Assembly (NCBI RefSeq): GCF_040954645.1
Contig: NC_092807.1
Span: forward strand, 1-64,000
DNA from: Diabrotica undecimpunctata
Lineage: Eukaryota; Arthropoda; Insecta; Coleoptera; Chrysomelidae
Reading direction: 5' to 3'
DNA length: 64,000 nucleotides
The notes beneath the pieces were generated by a model, which saw only the letters and a program-made list of their open reading frames with translations, was not told the DNA's origin and did no database searches. Below are positions 20,404 through 29,474 of this stretch, in pieces. The position numbers were made by a program, and so were the translations under genes. How positions within the stretch are numbered: position 1 is the first letter of the stretch; the number at the start of each line of letters is the position of its first letter.

Positions 20404-21003
20404 ATGAGTGTTGACAAGTTTGGTCGTCATCATTATCGTTCTAATGAACAAGTTGTTAAAAAGCTACGTGATGGTTTAAAGCAATCCATTTTGGATTTAC
20501 AAAACCAGATACATACAGTCAATAAGGATATTAAACGAGATCCTCCTGTAGCAGGTATACATCTTTCCAACAAGAAATACGTAGATGAAAGCATTGTTCA
20601 CGTCAAAAATTTTGTAAGAAAAGAGTTTAATTTGATACGCAAAGAATATAATGCAAACGATACTCAACTTGAACAAAAAATCTTAAACTCCATCAGCAAG
20701 ATTGAAAGCAATTTTAATAAAAAAACTAATGAGTTATCTGATGACAATAAAATGGTTGGTTTGAAAATATCTGATTTAACAAAACAAGTACATGACTTTA
20801 AAAATAATTTAGATATATATAAAAGTGAAATGAAGAAGAACATTACAGATGCTGCCTACCAAAGTGCACAAAATATGCTGAAAACTTTGGAAATAGAAAA
20901 AAAGATTAAAACAATGGATCTTAATTCACATGAAAATCGTCTTAAGGTAATAGAAGATTACATCCAAAAGAGAAAAAATCATATAAAGACTAGGAAACAA
21001 TGA
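20404..21003 (+). CDS. Long coiled-coil protein, fibre-like
   Basis: 199 aa from the ATG at 20404 (MSVDKFGRHHYRS); the frame extends upstream to 20281 inside the previous gene, but the ATG at 20404 follows that gene's stop. After a short N-terminal motif, nearly the whole chain is heptad-patterned and charged (KKLRDGLKQSILDLQNQIHT, then KIESNFNKKTNELSDDNK) and no enzyme motif is present. Polintons and adintoviruses often carry such rod-like proteins, possibly fibre or tail-spike analogues. It is very Lys-rich. Confidence 0.65.
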   Translation: MSVDKFGRHHYRSNEQVVKKLRDGLKQSILDLQNQIHTVNKDIKRDPPVAGIHLSNKKYVDESIVHVKNFVRKEFNLIRKEYNANDTQLEQKILNSISKIESNFNKKTNELSDDNKMVGLKISDLTKQVHDFKNNLDIYKSEMKKNITDAAYQSAQNMLKTLEIEKKIKTMDLNSHENRLKVIEDYIQKRKNHIKTRKQ

Positions 21004-21043
21004 CTTAAAGCGTTAGAAGATAAAAAGGTTTGGAAGAGTAAAG

Positions 21044-21379
21044 ATGTCTGATGTAAAAAAGATAAAAAGTAAAAAACATAATAAATTACGAAGCGAGTTA
21101 CAGTTAAATATGCAAACAATAAATGCCAATAGAATTCATGATATTGAGCAATGGCAAAAAAGTATTCGAGATGAATCAGATATGAGATCATTATTAGATG
21201 GTAGAGTATCAGATCTGTCAAAGACTTTGTTCGAGCTGGATGAACGTTTATCTGCAGCAGTAAAAGAAATACAAGACTCACTTGCTATATTTAACACATA
21301 TTTACTCCCTTTAGTCCAAAGAGTTAAAGCGTTAGAAGGTAGACATGGCGTATTCCAAAGAGAAGATACAACTAGTTAA
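21044..21379 (+). CDS. Second short coiled-coil protein (111 aa)
   Basis: Basic N-terminus (MSDVKKIKSKKHNKLRSE) followed by heptads through residues 20-100 (LLDGRVSDLSKTLFELDERL, then LLPLVQRVKALEG). It overlaps the integrase start (21345-21379) in a different frame. Possibly a partner of the preceding coiled-coil protein; function unknown. Confidence 0.55.
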   Translation: MSDVKKIKSKKHNKLRSELQLNMQTINANRIHDIEQWQKSIRDESDMRSLLDGRVSDLSKTLFELDERLSAAVKEIQDSLAIFNTYLLPLVQRVKALEGRHGVFQREDTTS

Positions 21380-22277
21380 CGAGCTTCATAAGCAAGCACG
21401 AAAAAATTATCCGAGACGACGTACAATCATTAAAGGCTTAGACGATTTATGGCAGATGGACTTGGCTGAAATGCGATCTCATTCTCATAACAATAGAAAT
21501 TTTAAATTAATTTTAGTTGTTATTGATTGTTTCTCGAAATACCTTTGGACTCGTCCATTAAAGACAAAAACGGGTGAGGAGCTAACTCAAGCATTTTCAG
21601 ATATACTTAAACACAGTAAACGAATACCGAAAAATCTTCAGTCGGATCAGGGAACTGAATTTTACAACAACAAGTTTCAAAATTTAATGAAAAAACATAA
21701 AATAAACCACTACTCTGTTTTTACTACTATGAAAGCAGCCATAGCTGAACGCGTCATTAGAACGTTGAAATCCAAACTATACAAGTATTTCAGCTTACAC
21801 GGTACATACAAGTGGATTGACATATTACCCAAAGTTACGTCTGAATACAATAATACAAAACATTCAAAAACAGGGTACAAACCATCACAAGTGAACAAAA
21901 CCAATGAAAAGGAGATTTTAAAAAACAAGTTTACGCATTTAAAAATCGCAGGTCCACGAAAATTTAAAGTAGGCGACATTGTACGCATCAGCAAAACCAA
22001 AATGTTATTCGACAAGGGTTACGTTCCAAGTTGGACAACAGAATTATTCAAAGTTACTAAAATCAATATTACCAACCCTGCAACGTATATGCTCGAAGAC
22101 ATGCAAGGTGCACCGATCAAAGGGGCCTTTTATGATGAAGAATTGCAGAAAACAGCCAATCCCGATATTTACTTAGTCGAAAAAGTTTTACGTCGTAAAA
22201 ATAACAAAATGTACGTCAAATGGCTTGGCCTTGATGCAAAATATAATAGTTGGATTAATAATGACGCCGTTATCTAA
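21345..22277 (+). CDS. Retroviral-type integrase with chromodomain
   Basis: 310 aa. The catalytic triad is Asp39 (WQMDLAEM), Asp101 (LQSDQGTEF) and Glu135 (AAIAERVIRTLKSK), a DD33E spacing usual for Polintons. The C-terminal SH3-like part (KFKVGDIVRISK) is followed by a chromodomain (YLVEKVLRRKNNKMYVKWLG, residues about 276-310), which in retrotransposons targets methylated histones. It integrates the linear element with a 6-bp duplication, matching the CATAAT repeats at the ends. The start at 21345 overlaps the upstream gene. Confidence 0.95.
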   Translation: MAYSKEKIQLVNELHKQARKNYPRRRTIIKGLDDLWQMDLAEMRSHSHNNRNFKLILVVIDCFSKYLWTRPLKTKTGEELTQAFSDILKHSKRIPKNLQSDQGTEFYNNKFQNLMKKHKINHYSVFTTMKAAIAERVIRTLKSKLYKYFSLHGTYKWIDILPKVTSEYNNTKHSKTGYKPSQVNKTNEKEILKNKFTHLKIAGPRKFKVGDIVRISKTKMLFDKGYVPSWTTELFKVTKINITNPATYMLEDMQGAPIKGAFYDEELQKTANPDIYLVEKVLRRKNNKMYVKWLGLDAKYNSWINNDAVI

Positions 22278-22372
22278 AAGGGTGGGGGGAACAGAAGTAT
22301 GAAAAATTGAGGAGAAACACGTAGAAACACGTTTTTCTTTCTCAGTTTGTTACAGTCAGTTAGCTAGTAAAA

Positions 22373-23101
22373 ATGTATTCCCAAGATGCTGGAGGCTCAA
22401 GCGGCAGCGAGTATGATGTCACTCTTTCACCATCATCCGAAACATCAATCGTATGTGAAGACTATGATCATGAGTTGGATGCTCTTCTAGAAAAGTACGA
22501 AGAAGCAGCCAAGAACGAGACCCATTATCTGCTGTACACACATTTGTTAAATGGATCATACCAACTTGGATGTGGTCTAAGTCCAGCCAGAACATATACT
22601 CCTGCTGTAATTATGTGGAAGTCACCATGGCAGAAAATATCTTTCAGTACATGGGAATGGGAACAATTAATTACCCAACTCAATAAGAATAGTTTTTTCT
22701 ATGAGAACGTGACCGTTCCTGATAATCCTGTTGAAATTCAGTGTGGTGACTATTGTAGAATTCGACAAATAATCTACGACAACATGAAATTCCTCGAAAT
22801 AACCAAGCACGACATTAACGTTTGTCTCTCAGAAATGCAAGTGAACACCCTTTTAGAAGCAAATAACGAACTTTTAACACCGTATATATCCATGCTAGAG
22901 ACTATTGAATTTTCAAATTATTATTATAATACGCTTAATATTGTTCGAAATAGTTTTAGTAATCAAAATTATACGTTTGTAGACGCCATTCAAAAATTGT
23001 ATACATTTACACGGGAAGGATATACTTTACAACATATAGCGTTAGGGCAACTTATATTTTTCTGTAAACATAGGATCGCTAATGATCTTGAAAGAATTTA
23101 A
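22373..23101 (+). CDS. Uncharacterised Polinton protein (242 aa)
   Basis: Not firmly recognised. Ser/Asp/Glu-rich N-terminus (residues 1-45), then a block with VIMWKSPWQKISFSTWEWEQ, VEIQCGDYCRIRQIIYDNMK and FLEITKHDINVCLSEMQVNT. The pattern of strand, strand and 'LSEMQ' helix faintly resembles PC4-type single-stranded-DNA-binding cofactors, but I cannot confirm this. A helical C-terminus follows. An initiator-like TCAGTT stands about 20 bases before the ATG, and AATAAA overlaps the stop region at 23102. Confidence 0.6.
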   Translation: MYSQDAGGSSGSEYDVTLSPSSETSIVCEDYDHELDALLEKYEEAAKNETHYLLYTHLLNGSYQLGCGLSPARTYTPAVIMWKSPWQKISFSTWEWEQLITQLNKNSFFYENVTVPDNPVEIQCGDYCRIRQIIYDNMKFLEITKHDINVCLSEMQVNTLLEANNELLTPYISMLETIEFSNYYYNTLNIVRNSFSNQNYTFVDAIQKLYTFTREGYTLQHIALGQLIFFCKHRIANDLERI

Positions 23102-23242
23102 TAAAGCTTTTAAAAAATATGTATTTGTTGTTTTATTTATTTAAAATTAAAAATAAGATCAATCGGGCTGGTGGGGTCAAAAAGTGTCAAATTTTACTTA
23201 TATCAAACTAATACTTTCTTATTTGAACCAGTATCATTCGAG

Positions 23243-24793
23243 ATGCATATCAATAAAGTTGTTCTGCTCATAGCAACTAGCATCGTAAGTTTTTGCTTAG
23301 GTGAAAATTTTAACGAGACAAATGCGGTGTCATGGTTAGAACAATATGGTTATATCACCACAAGTGAAACTGCACACACTGATATTACTGAAATACTAGA
23401 ACAGTTTCAAGAAAGATATAATTTACCTGTGGATGGAAAATTAAATAGAGAAACAATGACGTTAATGCAGAAACCAAGATGTACACAAGGAGACAATGCT
23501 TACGCTGTAAAATCAGCATGGAAAAAATTTGATTTAAAATGGTATTTTCCGCAATTTACCCCTGAAGCTTTGGCAGTCTCTAAAAGAGTATTTGAAATAT
23601 GGGAAAAAGCATCAAAATTTAAGTTTACTTATCTGAAAGTTCCAATTCCAAATCCAGATATAACAATAACAGTCGTTCCAAAGCAGCACTCTTTTCGATA
23701 TAATTGCCAGGGTAACAGCGACTGTCCTTATAAATTTACAAGTGGTGTATTAGCACATTCTTATTTTCCTCCAGCATCTGGATGCATAGAAATTCATATG
23801 AATAGCAACCTAACATGGGATTTCAGTTTGAATTCTACAGCAGAAGGTCGAACAAATTTCTTTGCTGTCCTTCTTCATGAAGTTGGTCACGCTTTAGGTT
23901 TATCCCATAGTAGCGATAAGAAAGCTGTAATGTATCCGTTTTATCAAACCCTACCTACTAACATATCTGAAGATGACAAAAGGGGCTTAGAAGAGTTATA
24001 TGGACCTAAAAGTAAATCCACATCGATTCCAACTCAAGCTGGTGTTACAAGGAGCAGTTCTCCAACTTTAAAGACAACCACAACAGAAAGATCTAGGAGT
24101 AAGACAACCACAATAGCCAAGAGTAATAAATCGATGCAAAATGTCATAACGAATGTATGTGAATTGGAATACCCAGATTTAATATTTTTAGCATACGCTC
24201 CATCATTTCCAGCATACCGAATGTACATAGTAAGTAAGGATCTGATATGGAAATATGACTTAAATAATGAAAAGATACCCACCGATGCTGAACAATTTAT
24301 AAGATATTTGCCAAGGGGAATTACGAACGTAACACATGTTTTTCAAAGCACCAATGGAGATTTAATTGGTGTAAGTAGGAATCGTATATACGCAGCAGCA
24401 TTTCCTAGCTTAAGAATTCATACAGATAACATGGTACCTGAAGTTAATAACGCAAGAAGTATTGCTGGTTTATTTCAAACAAATTCAGGAAAAAAATTTG
24501 TTTGTTTTGATGGTTCATTTATTGAATTTAATGATAAAGGCATTATCTCAAGAGGACGTATAAGTGACGTTTTTCCAGGAATACCAAATGATATTACATC
24601 AGCATTTAATTACATTGATGGGCATATATATTTCTTAAAGCAAAACATTTATTACAAGTTTAATGAATTTACAAGAAGTGTCGTTGAAAAAGGTAGTTTT
24701 AACTGGAATTTGTTAGGGTTCCCTTGTCCTGATAATGGATTAATAAAACAACTGAAATCCTTATTATCTAAAGTAAATTTATTTTATGAATGA
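23243..24793 (+). CDS. Secreted matrix metalloproteinase, captured cargo
   Basis: 516 aa from the ATG at 23243; an in-frame start at 23171 would bury the signal peptide. Residues 1-20 are a signal peptide (VVLLIATSIVSFCLG). A peptidoglycan-binding-like prodomain (about 28-85) ends in the cysteine switch KPRC (Cys80), which normally ligates the zinc to keep the enzyme latent. The catalytic domain has HEVGHALGLSH (212-222) and the Met-turn AVMYP (Met230). A Ser/Thr-rich linker (about 260-305) leads to a hemopexin-like domain bounded by Cys in TNVCELEYP and GFPCPDN. No RxKR furin site, membrane span or GPI signal is evident. The gene has no introns, unlike host MMP genes, and lies well inside the Polinton between core genes. 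Its presumed role is breaching extracellular matrix or basement membrane. Confidence 0.93.
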   Translation: MHINKVVLLIATSIVSFCLGENFNETNAVSWLEQYGYITTSETAHTDITEILEQFQERYNLPVDGKLNRETMTLMQKPRCTQGDNAYAVKSAWKKFDLKWYFPQFTPEALAVSKRVFEIWEKASKFKFTYLKVPIPNPDITITVVPKQHSFRYNCQGNSDCPYKFTSGVLAHSYFPPASGCIEIHMNSNLTWDFSLNSTAEGRTNFFAVLLHEVGHALGLSHSSDKKAVMYPFYQTLPTNISEDDKRGLEELYGPKSKSTSIPTQAGVTRSSSPTLKTTTTERSRSKTTTIAKSNKSMQNVITNVCELEYPDLIFLAYAPSFPAYRMYIVSKDLIWKYDLNNEKIPTDAEQFIRYLPRGITNVTHVFQSTNGDLIGVSRNRIYAAAFPSLRIHTDNMVPEVNNARSIAGLFQTNSGKKFVCFDGSFIEFNDKGIISRGRISDVFPGIPNDITSAFNYIDGHIYFLKQNIYYKFNEFTRSVVEKGSFNWNLLGFPCPDNGLIKQLKSLLSKVNLFYE

Positions 24794-24836
24794 TTAATGT
24801 CTAAATGGGAATTTGTATTGGGAAAATGTAAATTAA

Positions 24837-24890
24837 AATAAAGAATATTTTATTATAAAGTTTTTTTATTTTGACATTTTTTTTATTTAC
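24837..24890. terminator. Convergent polyadenylation signals after MMP
   Basis: AATAAA at 24837-24842 on the plus strand, 44 bases after the MMP stop, faces TTTATT motifs at 24849-24854 and near 24885 that give AATAAA on the minus strand for the gene ending at 24981. Confidence 0.6.
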
Positions 24891-24980
24891 AATAATATAT
24901 GTACAAAATATAATATAAACATTAACTTAGATAGGAATGAACAATTTTTAATTTTTTTTAAATTTGTTTGTCGAAAAAAG

Positions 24981-25604
24981 TTAATAATTGTTTTCAAATG
25001 AGTCAATATCACAATCTACATCTGAATCATCAAATCTGGTTTTTCTAGGCATTTCATGTAAGTCATCTATACAAGAATCGGTATCTTTTATTTTAAATAA
25101 TACACGTTCAAAACAGTTATGACACCAATAATATTTTTGTTGGTACACATCCTTAATAATATCATGGATATCGTAAACCTCGTGAGAATGGTCATAGCAA
25201 ACAAATATATATTTATTTAAATATTCATGTATTTTTTTAAATTGATAAAAACACCTTTTGCATACTTTAAGACGATATTGTTGAAGGAAATATCCACTTG
25301 ACCATACGCAATAACTAGAATAATTTTCAAAAACATACTCCCAATCGGATTTTCCTAATATAGTATTAATTAAATCTGGATCTATTTCTTTGGAACATGT
25401 AATATAGTTAAGTCTTTCATATGAATGATCAGAATCATTTTTAGCTTTCTTTATCATAAAACGCCATTTAAATTTAGGATAATATACCACTATTGTCTTG
25501 GTTAATTTCCATGGTAGCGGAGATTGTAGCATAAAATCTGCTGCTGATGTTATTGATTCACAAATTTTTTTAACAGATAATGTTAATAATGTTGGAACGT
25601 TCAT
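24981..25604 (-). CDS. Cys-rich protein with possible BC-box N-terminus
   Basis: 207 aa, unrecognised. The N-terminus reads VPTLLTLSVKKICESI and then SPLPWKLTKTI, which resembles the elongin-binding BC-box plus LPxxL helix of SOCS-box and F-box-like adaptors. The middle and C-terminal half have paired cysteines (VCKRCFYQF, WCHNCFERV) suitable for zinc binding, then an Asp-rich tail (DDSDVDCDIDSFEN). If the BC-box reading is right, the protein could recruit a host ubiquitin ligase; this is inference only. It lies 19 bp downstream of the polymerase gene, same strand. Confidence 0.6.
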   Translation of the reverse strand: MNVPTLLTLSVKKICESITSAADFMLQSPLPWKLTKTIVVYYPKFKWRFMIKKAKNDSDHSYERLNYITCSKEIDPDLINTILGKSDWEYVFENYSSYCVWSSGYFLQQYRLKVCKRCFYQFKKIHEYLNKYIFVCYDHSHEVYDIHDIIKDVYQQKYYWCHNCFERVLFKIKDTDSCIDDLHEMPRKTRFDDSDVDCDIDSFENNY

Positions 25605-25623
25605 CTATAACAAAAAAAAAGGC

Positions 25624-28600
25624 TTATTCTAAAATACTGTAATGACCCCACGGAAGCGTGTCAAAACTGTTCGGAATTAAATAGCGTTTATCATCATACG
25701 GACTTAAACCAATTTTTGTTTGTTCGATAGAATAGACGTTATGTGCATATGACCTAATACAGCGTTGTGTAGCTGTTTTTTCTTTAAAATTTTTTAAACA
25801 TTCAACATAATCCTCAAATTTAATTTTATTTTTAACAATATTATATTTAACTCCTTTAGATTTTTTAACGATCTTCCCACTCTGCACCTTGTAACTATAC
25901 ATTTTACTTCGAAGCCCAACAAAATGTGTCATAATTTTACCGTTGTTTTCATCTTTCATTAGACCTGGCACCTTTTTGTTTTTTCTTGGTATTTTATATA
26001 TGTTATTTTCCGAATAATCTGAAGTATCGAATTTATCAGAGTCAGCTTTAATTACCTCCTCATATACATCCTCACACTGTAACTCGTAGACAAAACTATC
26101 GGTGTCCATGTACATAAGCTTACACCTATCTGCTCCCATTTTTGGTAACATATAGTTGTAATGAAAATCATACATGACTGTCTTCGAGAGGTCTAGAATT
26201 GCCTGCCCTACATACAGAGGTTTATTAAACGTTACTTCAAGCTTTTTTAATTCGATAACCACCAGATTTTCCTCTAAAATTGTGCAACTATGGAATCGAA
26301 AATTTGAAATTAAGTTTGCGGCGCCATAACGACCTCCCCAAGATTTGGCAATTTTGCAAATACGGTGTTTTTTTATATTTTCCATGGTTTTGCCGAACAC
26401 AGCGTTGTTCATTAATTTATATAGATTTTTTTCGAAATCTGTTCGAGCTATAGCCCTATTTCGAGTATTTAGCTCGATGTAGGGCTTCAACCAGGCTCCC
26501 TGTTTAAATTGTAAAATTTTATGAATTTTCGTTAACTTTAATCCATTAGCTAGCATTTGTTTTAAATTTTTATAGTGAACAGTATATTCTTTTTTATCGT
26601 TAAGTGTTGTCATTAATTTCGACAATTTTACTCCGCCACTGGGCGGTACGCTGCGTTCGGCTGCAAACGGAAAATCTTTATGTTTATCATGCAATTCTTG
26701 TGGGTATGATAGATCAACTTGTAGCACATATCCTATATCAGAGTTGTCGGGTATTGATGTTACATCAAACGATGTTACATCATCCACCCATTTGAAGCCT
26801 CCGTAGGGTAAGAGCTGCTCCATTGCAAAACCATACAAATTGTTTACATCCAGGTACATAAGGTACTTGGAAGGCTTTTTAGGATCGTATTCAGACATAT
26901 ATTTATTGTTGGCCTCCGAAAATCGGTTACTACACACGGATATTCCACCTCTTATGGCATTTTCGTAAAACAACACCATGTCTGGATCCTTTAGTAGTTC
27001 TAGCCTACACCCAGTATACTTGAGCATACAGTCCCACGTATATCCGGGCATTGTATAGTACCACGCAGGATCCAAACCATAGGTAGAGAAACATTTTTTA
27101 CGTAATTGTTCGAAAACGTCAGCAAGAAGCAGAATATCTGTTTTTAAATAAATATCGGAATATTCCCCTATAGTTTGAATATTAAAATGCTGCCAAACAG
27201 CTTGTGCATGAGCATACTTCTCATCACTTATAGTTTCATCGTTTAATTTATTGTAAAATTTTTCAATTGAGGGCAAATCTTTTTCATTTAATTTTTCTAA
27301 AGAATCAATGTAATCGTAACAGAAAACTCCTTTACGCGTTAGTAGTTTAAATTTATTTTCATCTAAATTTTGAAATTCCCTCTGTAAAATTTTCTTTTCT
27401 GAATCAGATAAAATTGAAACTAATTCATCAAGAGAAGCCCCCATAAATCGAAAAGAGTCTATAAATCGTAATTTAATGTTATTTTCATCTGAGTGCAGCG
27501 TAAAGGAGATATATTTATCTTTGTTGATGGGAAGTACACTCAAGTGACCTTTTTTACATAAATTTGAAATCATAAAGTGTGAGTCATATCCAGAGAGGTT
27601 ATGAAAAATAATAGGCACTACAAACAATTTTCGAAAGTTCAGATTACATGCTTGGTGTGCGAAACCTCTGAATTTCCCACTGAAATGGTCATGATCTTTA
27701 ACGATTATGTCTTTGATCGAAAAACTTTTACTGCAAATATGACACGATGTTGCTGTACTTGCATTTGGTTTTTCAATCATAGGCGTAATTGTTTTTATTT
27801 TTGAGTTTACAAATTTCGCAACATCAGCCATACGATTCGCAAACCAATCCATACAATCTGCACCTCGGTAGCTATCGAAATACGAAAGGTTGTCGTCAAA
27901 GTTGCATTTTACATAAAAACCGGCACTATATGGGACATGTTTTTGATATTTTACGGTTTTAGTTAAATTTACGTTGCTTTGGTTATAATTTTCTAATTGA
28001 CACTCAAAATCTGCATAAACTACAAAAGGAGTAGCTTGCTGATATGTAAAGTTTTTAAATTCGACGTGGCTCTCTTTTGGAAAGTTAATTTTATATTTAT
28101 TAAATTTAGAACACACTTTTTCATGCTCAACTAATTTATTTTGCTGATGAAAATAATTCATACATCTATCGCAAATAAATTTTTTGTGATTGTTCTTATT
28201 TAACTGACTACTAACCAGACGCGAAAGATTTTTAATCCAACAATAATGGTATTTAATATCTTCGTTACAATCATCATCAGCTGGTGGAGCATCATAATCA
28301 TTTAAGCGCGGATAATATTTATTTTGAACTAAAAGTAAATTAACGTGTGTGTCCCGTTTATTTTCCGTTAATCTAGCAGGTAATACTGTGTAAAATAATG
28401 TTTTGTCTGTTTGAACTAATTCTAAAGCGTAAACATTAACTGAAATATTATTTAATTTCTCAAATTTTGAAATTTTTGTTAGCGGCATAGGACTATCTAA
28501 ATTCTCTGTTTGTAAAACTTCTGTAAAGTATGGATATGAAGAGGTTTCTTCTGCATGATTTTTATTAATAGGAGCCCGAAGAGCGCTTACGATGGCCCAG

Positions 28601-29391
28601 TAAAAACAATTGTGATCTGTATTTTTAATGTTTATACAAGCATTTTTTTTTAAAATTGGTTCTGGGAGTCTAATGTAAGATGAAACATTTCCAAGTTGAA
28701 ATTTATTTATATTAACAGCTAAAGAAATAATTTTATTTAATGCAAATCCCGAATCTTTTTCGGCAAATTCCGATAATTCGTTTAAAAGTTTATCTACTAC
28801 ATTTCCCTTGAACCATTCGTCTATTTGAGTTGATATATCAATAACATAGTTTTTAGTATTAAAATATTTAATTTCCAAAATCTCATTATCTCCTGACTTT
28901 CTAATAAACTCCCCACAAAATGCTGTATTTACTTTAAGTGCAGAGTGGTTTTTTAAAATTTTACCGATTTTATTTTTAAAAACAACTACACAATCTCCTA
29001 AAAATTGATTCAAATCCTTATGACGTAAATTAGCTATAATTCCGGTTTTGATTCTACTTTGAAAGCTTGATTGTACATTTTCCCATTTAACCCTCTGACC
29101 CAACTTTAAATGAAGACCCGACCCTATATGCCTATTTAAAATTAGTTTTCTAAAATGTTTAAAATGACCCAAATTTGTTTCTATTTTTCTACAAGTGCCT
29201 ACAGATAATTTGTTTTGTTTCCTACTACGAATTACCTTCTTACATAATTTAATTTGTTTTTGTAATCGTTTAAGCCATACTTCCGCATCTCTGATTGTAA
29301 AATTATCAAATAAAATTTTTCGTAATTTTTTAATTGCTAGTACAACACCGTCCGTTTGTTTGATAATATTATCAATATTATTCGAAGACAT
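25624..29391 (-). CDS. Protein-primed family B DNA polymerase (pPolB)
   Basis: 1255 aa, uninterrupted. Exonuclease motifs: Exo I YADFECQ (Asp461, Glu463), Exo II FHNLSGYD (596-603), Exo III YLKTDILLLAD (748-758). Polymerase motifs: A YLDVNNLYG (Asp848), B NNAVFGKTMEN (995-1005), C YMDTDS (Asp1096, Asp1098). Between Exo I and II a Cys/His segment (CHIC at 550-553, VKDHDHFSGKFRGFAHQAC) resembles an HNH/endonuclease VII zinc site, as in other arthropod Polinton polymerases. The N-terminal 400 residues include DHNCFYWAI (Cys262) and DTHVNLLLV (His349), compatible with an OTU-like cysteine protease, and a zinc-finger-like C-x2-C..H-x4-C at 407-427. It replicates the element from protein-primed termini. 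A TATA-like TTTATAAAAT lies immediately upstream. Confidence 0.96.
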   Translation of the reverse strand: MSSNNIDNIIKQTDGVVLAIKKLRKILFDNFTIRDAEVWLKRLQKQIKLCKKVIRSRKQNKLSVGTCRKIETNLGHFKHFRKLILNRHIGSGLHLKLGQRVKWENVQSSFQSRIKTGIIANLRHKDLNQFLGDCVVVFKNKIGKILKNHSALKVNTAFCGEFIRKSGDNEILEIKYFNTKNYVIDISTQIDEWFKGNVVDKLLNELSEFAEKDSGFALNKIISLAVNINKFQLGNVSSYIRLPEPILKKNACINIKNTDHNCFYWAIVSALRAPINKNHAEETSSYPYFTEVLQTENLDSPMPLTKISKFEKLNNISVNVYALELVQTDKTLFYTVLPARLTENKRDTHVNLLLVQNKYYPRLNDYDAPPADDDCNEDIKYHYCWIKNLSRLVSSQLNKNNHKKFICDRCMNYFHQQNKLVEHEKVCSKFNKYKINFPKESHVEFKNFTYQQATPFVVYADFECQLENYNQSNVNLTKTVKYQKHVPYSAGFYVKCNFDDNLSYFDSYRGADCMDWFANRMADVAKFVNSKIKTITPMIEKPNASTATSCHICSKSFSIKDIIVKDHDHFSGKFRGFAHQACNLNFRKLFVVPIIFHNLSGYDSHFMISNLCKKGHLSVLPINKDKYISFTLHSDENNIKLRFIDSFRFMGASLDELVSILSDSEKKILQREFQNLDENKFKLLTRKGVFCYDYIDSLEKLNEKDLPSIEKFYNKLNDETISDEKYAHAQAVWQHFNIQTIGEYSDIYLKTDILLLADVFEQLRKKCFSTYGLDPAWYYTMPGYTWDCMLKYTGCRLELLKDPDMVLFYENAIRGGISVCSNRFSEANNKYMSEYDPKKPSKYLMYLDVNNLYGFAMEQLLPYGGFKWVDDVTSFDVTSIPDNSDIGYVLQVDLSYPQELHDKHKDFPFAAERSVPPSGGVKLSKLMTTLNDKKEYTVHYKNLKQMLANGLKLTKIHKILQFKQGAWLKPYIELNTRNRAIARTDFEKNLYKLMNNAVFGKTMENIKKHRICKIAKSWGGRYGAANLISNFRFHSCTILEENLVVIELKKLEVTFNKPLYVGQAILDLSKTVMYDFHYNYMLPKMGADRCKLMYMDTDSFVYELQCEDVYEEVIKADSDKFDTSDYSENNIYKIPRKNKKVPGLMKDENNGKIMTHFVGLRSKMYSYKVQSGKIVKKSKGVKYNIVKNKIKFEDYVECLKNFKEKTATQRCIRSYAHNVYSIEQTKIGLSPYDDKRYLIPNSFDTLPWGHYSILE

Positions 29392-29474
29392 TTTATTTTA
29401 TAAAAGAACACTTTACGACAAACAAATTGGAAAAAAATTAAAAAATTGCTCACCCCTATCCTTTTTTCTATACG

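Noticed and set aside
23171..23242. 24-codon N-terminal extension of the MMP
   Set aside because: It would place polar sequence before a good signal peptide; the ATG at 23243 gives a normal secreted start.
23171..24793. MMP as an ordinary host gene interrupted by the Polinton
   Set aside because: It lies between Polinton genes inside both TIRs, has no introns, and is spaced like its neighbours.
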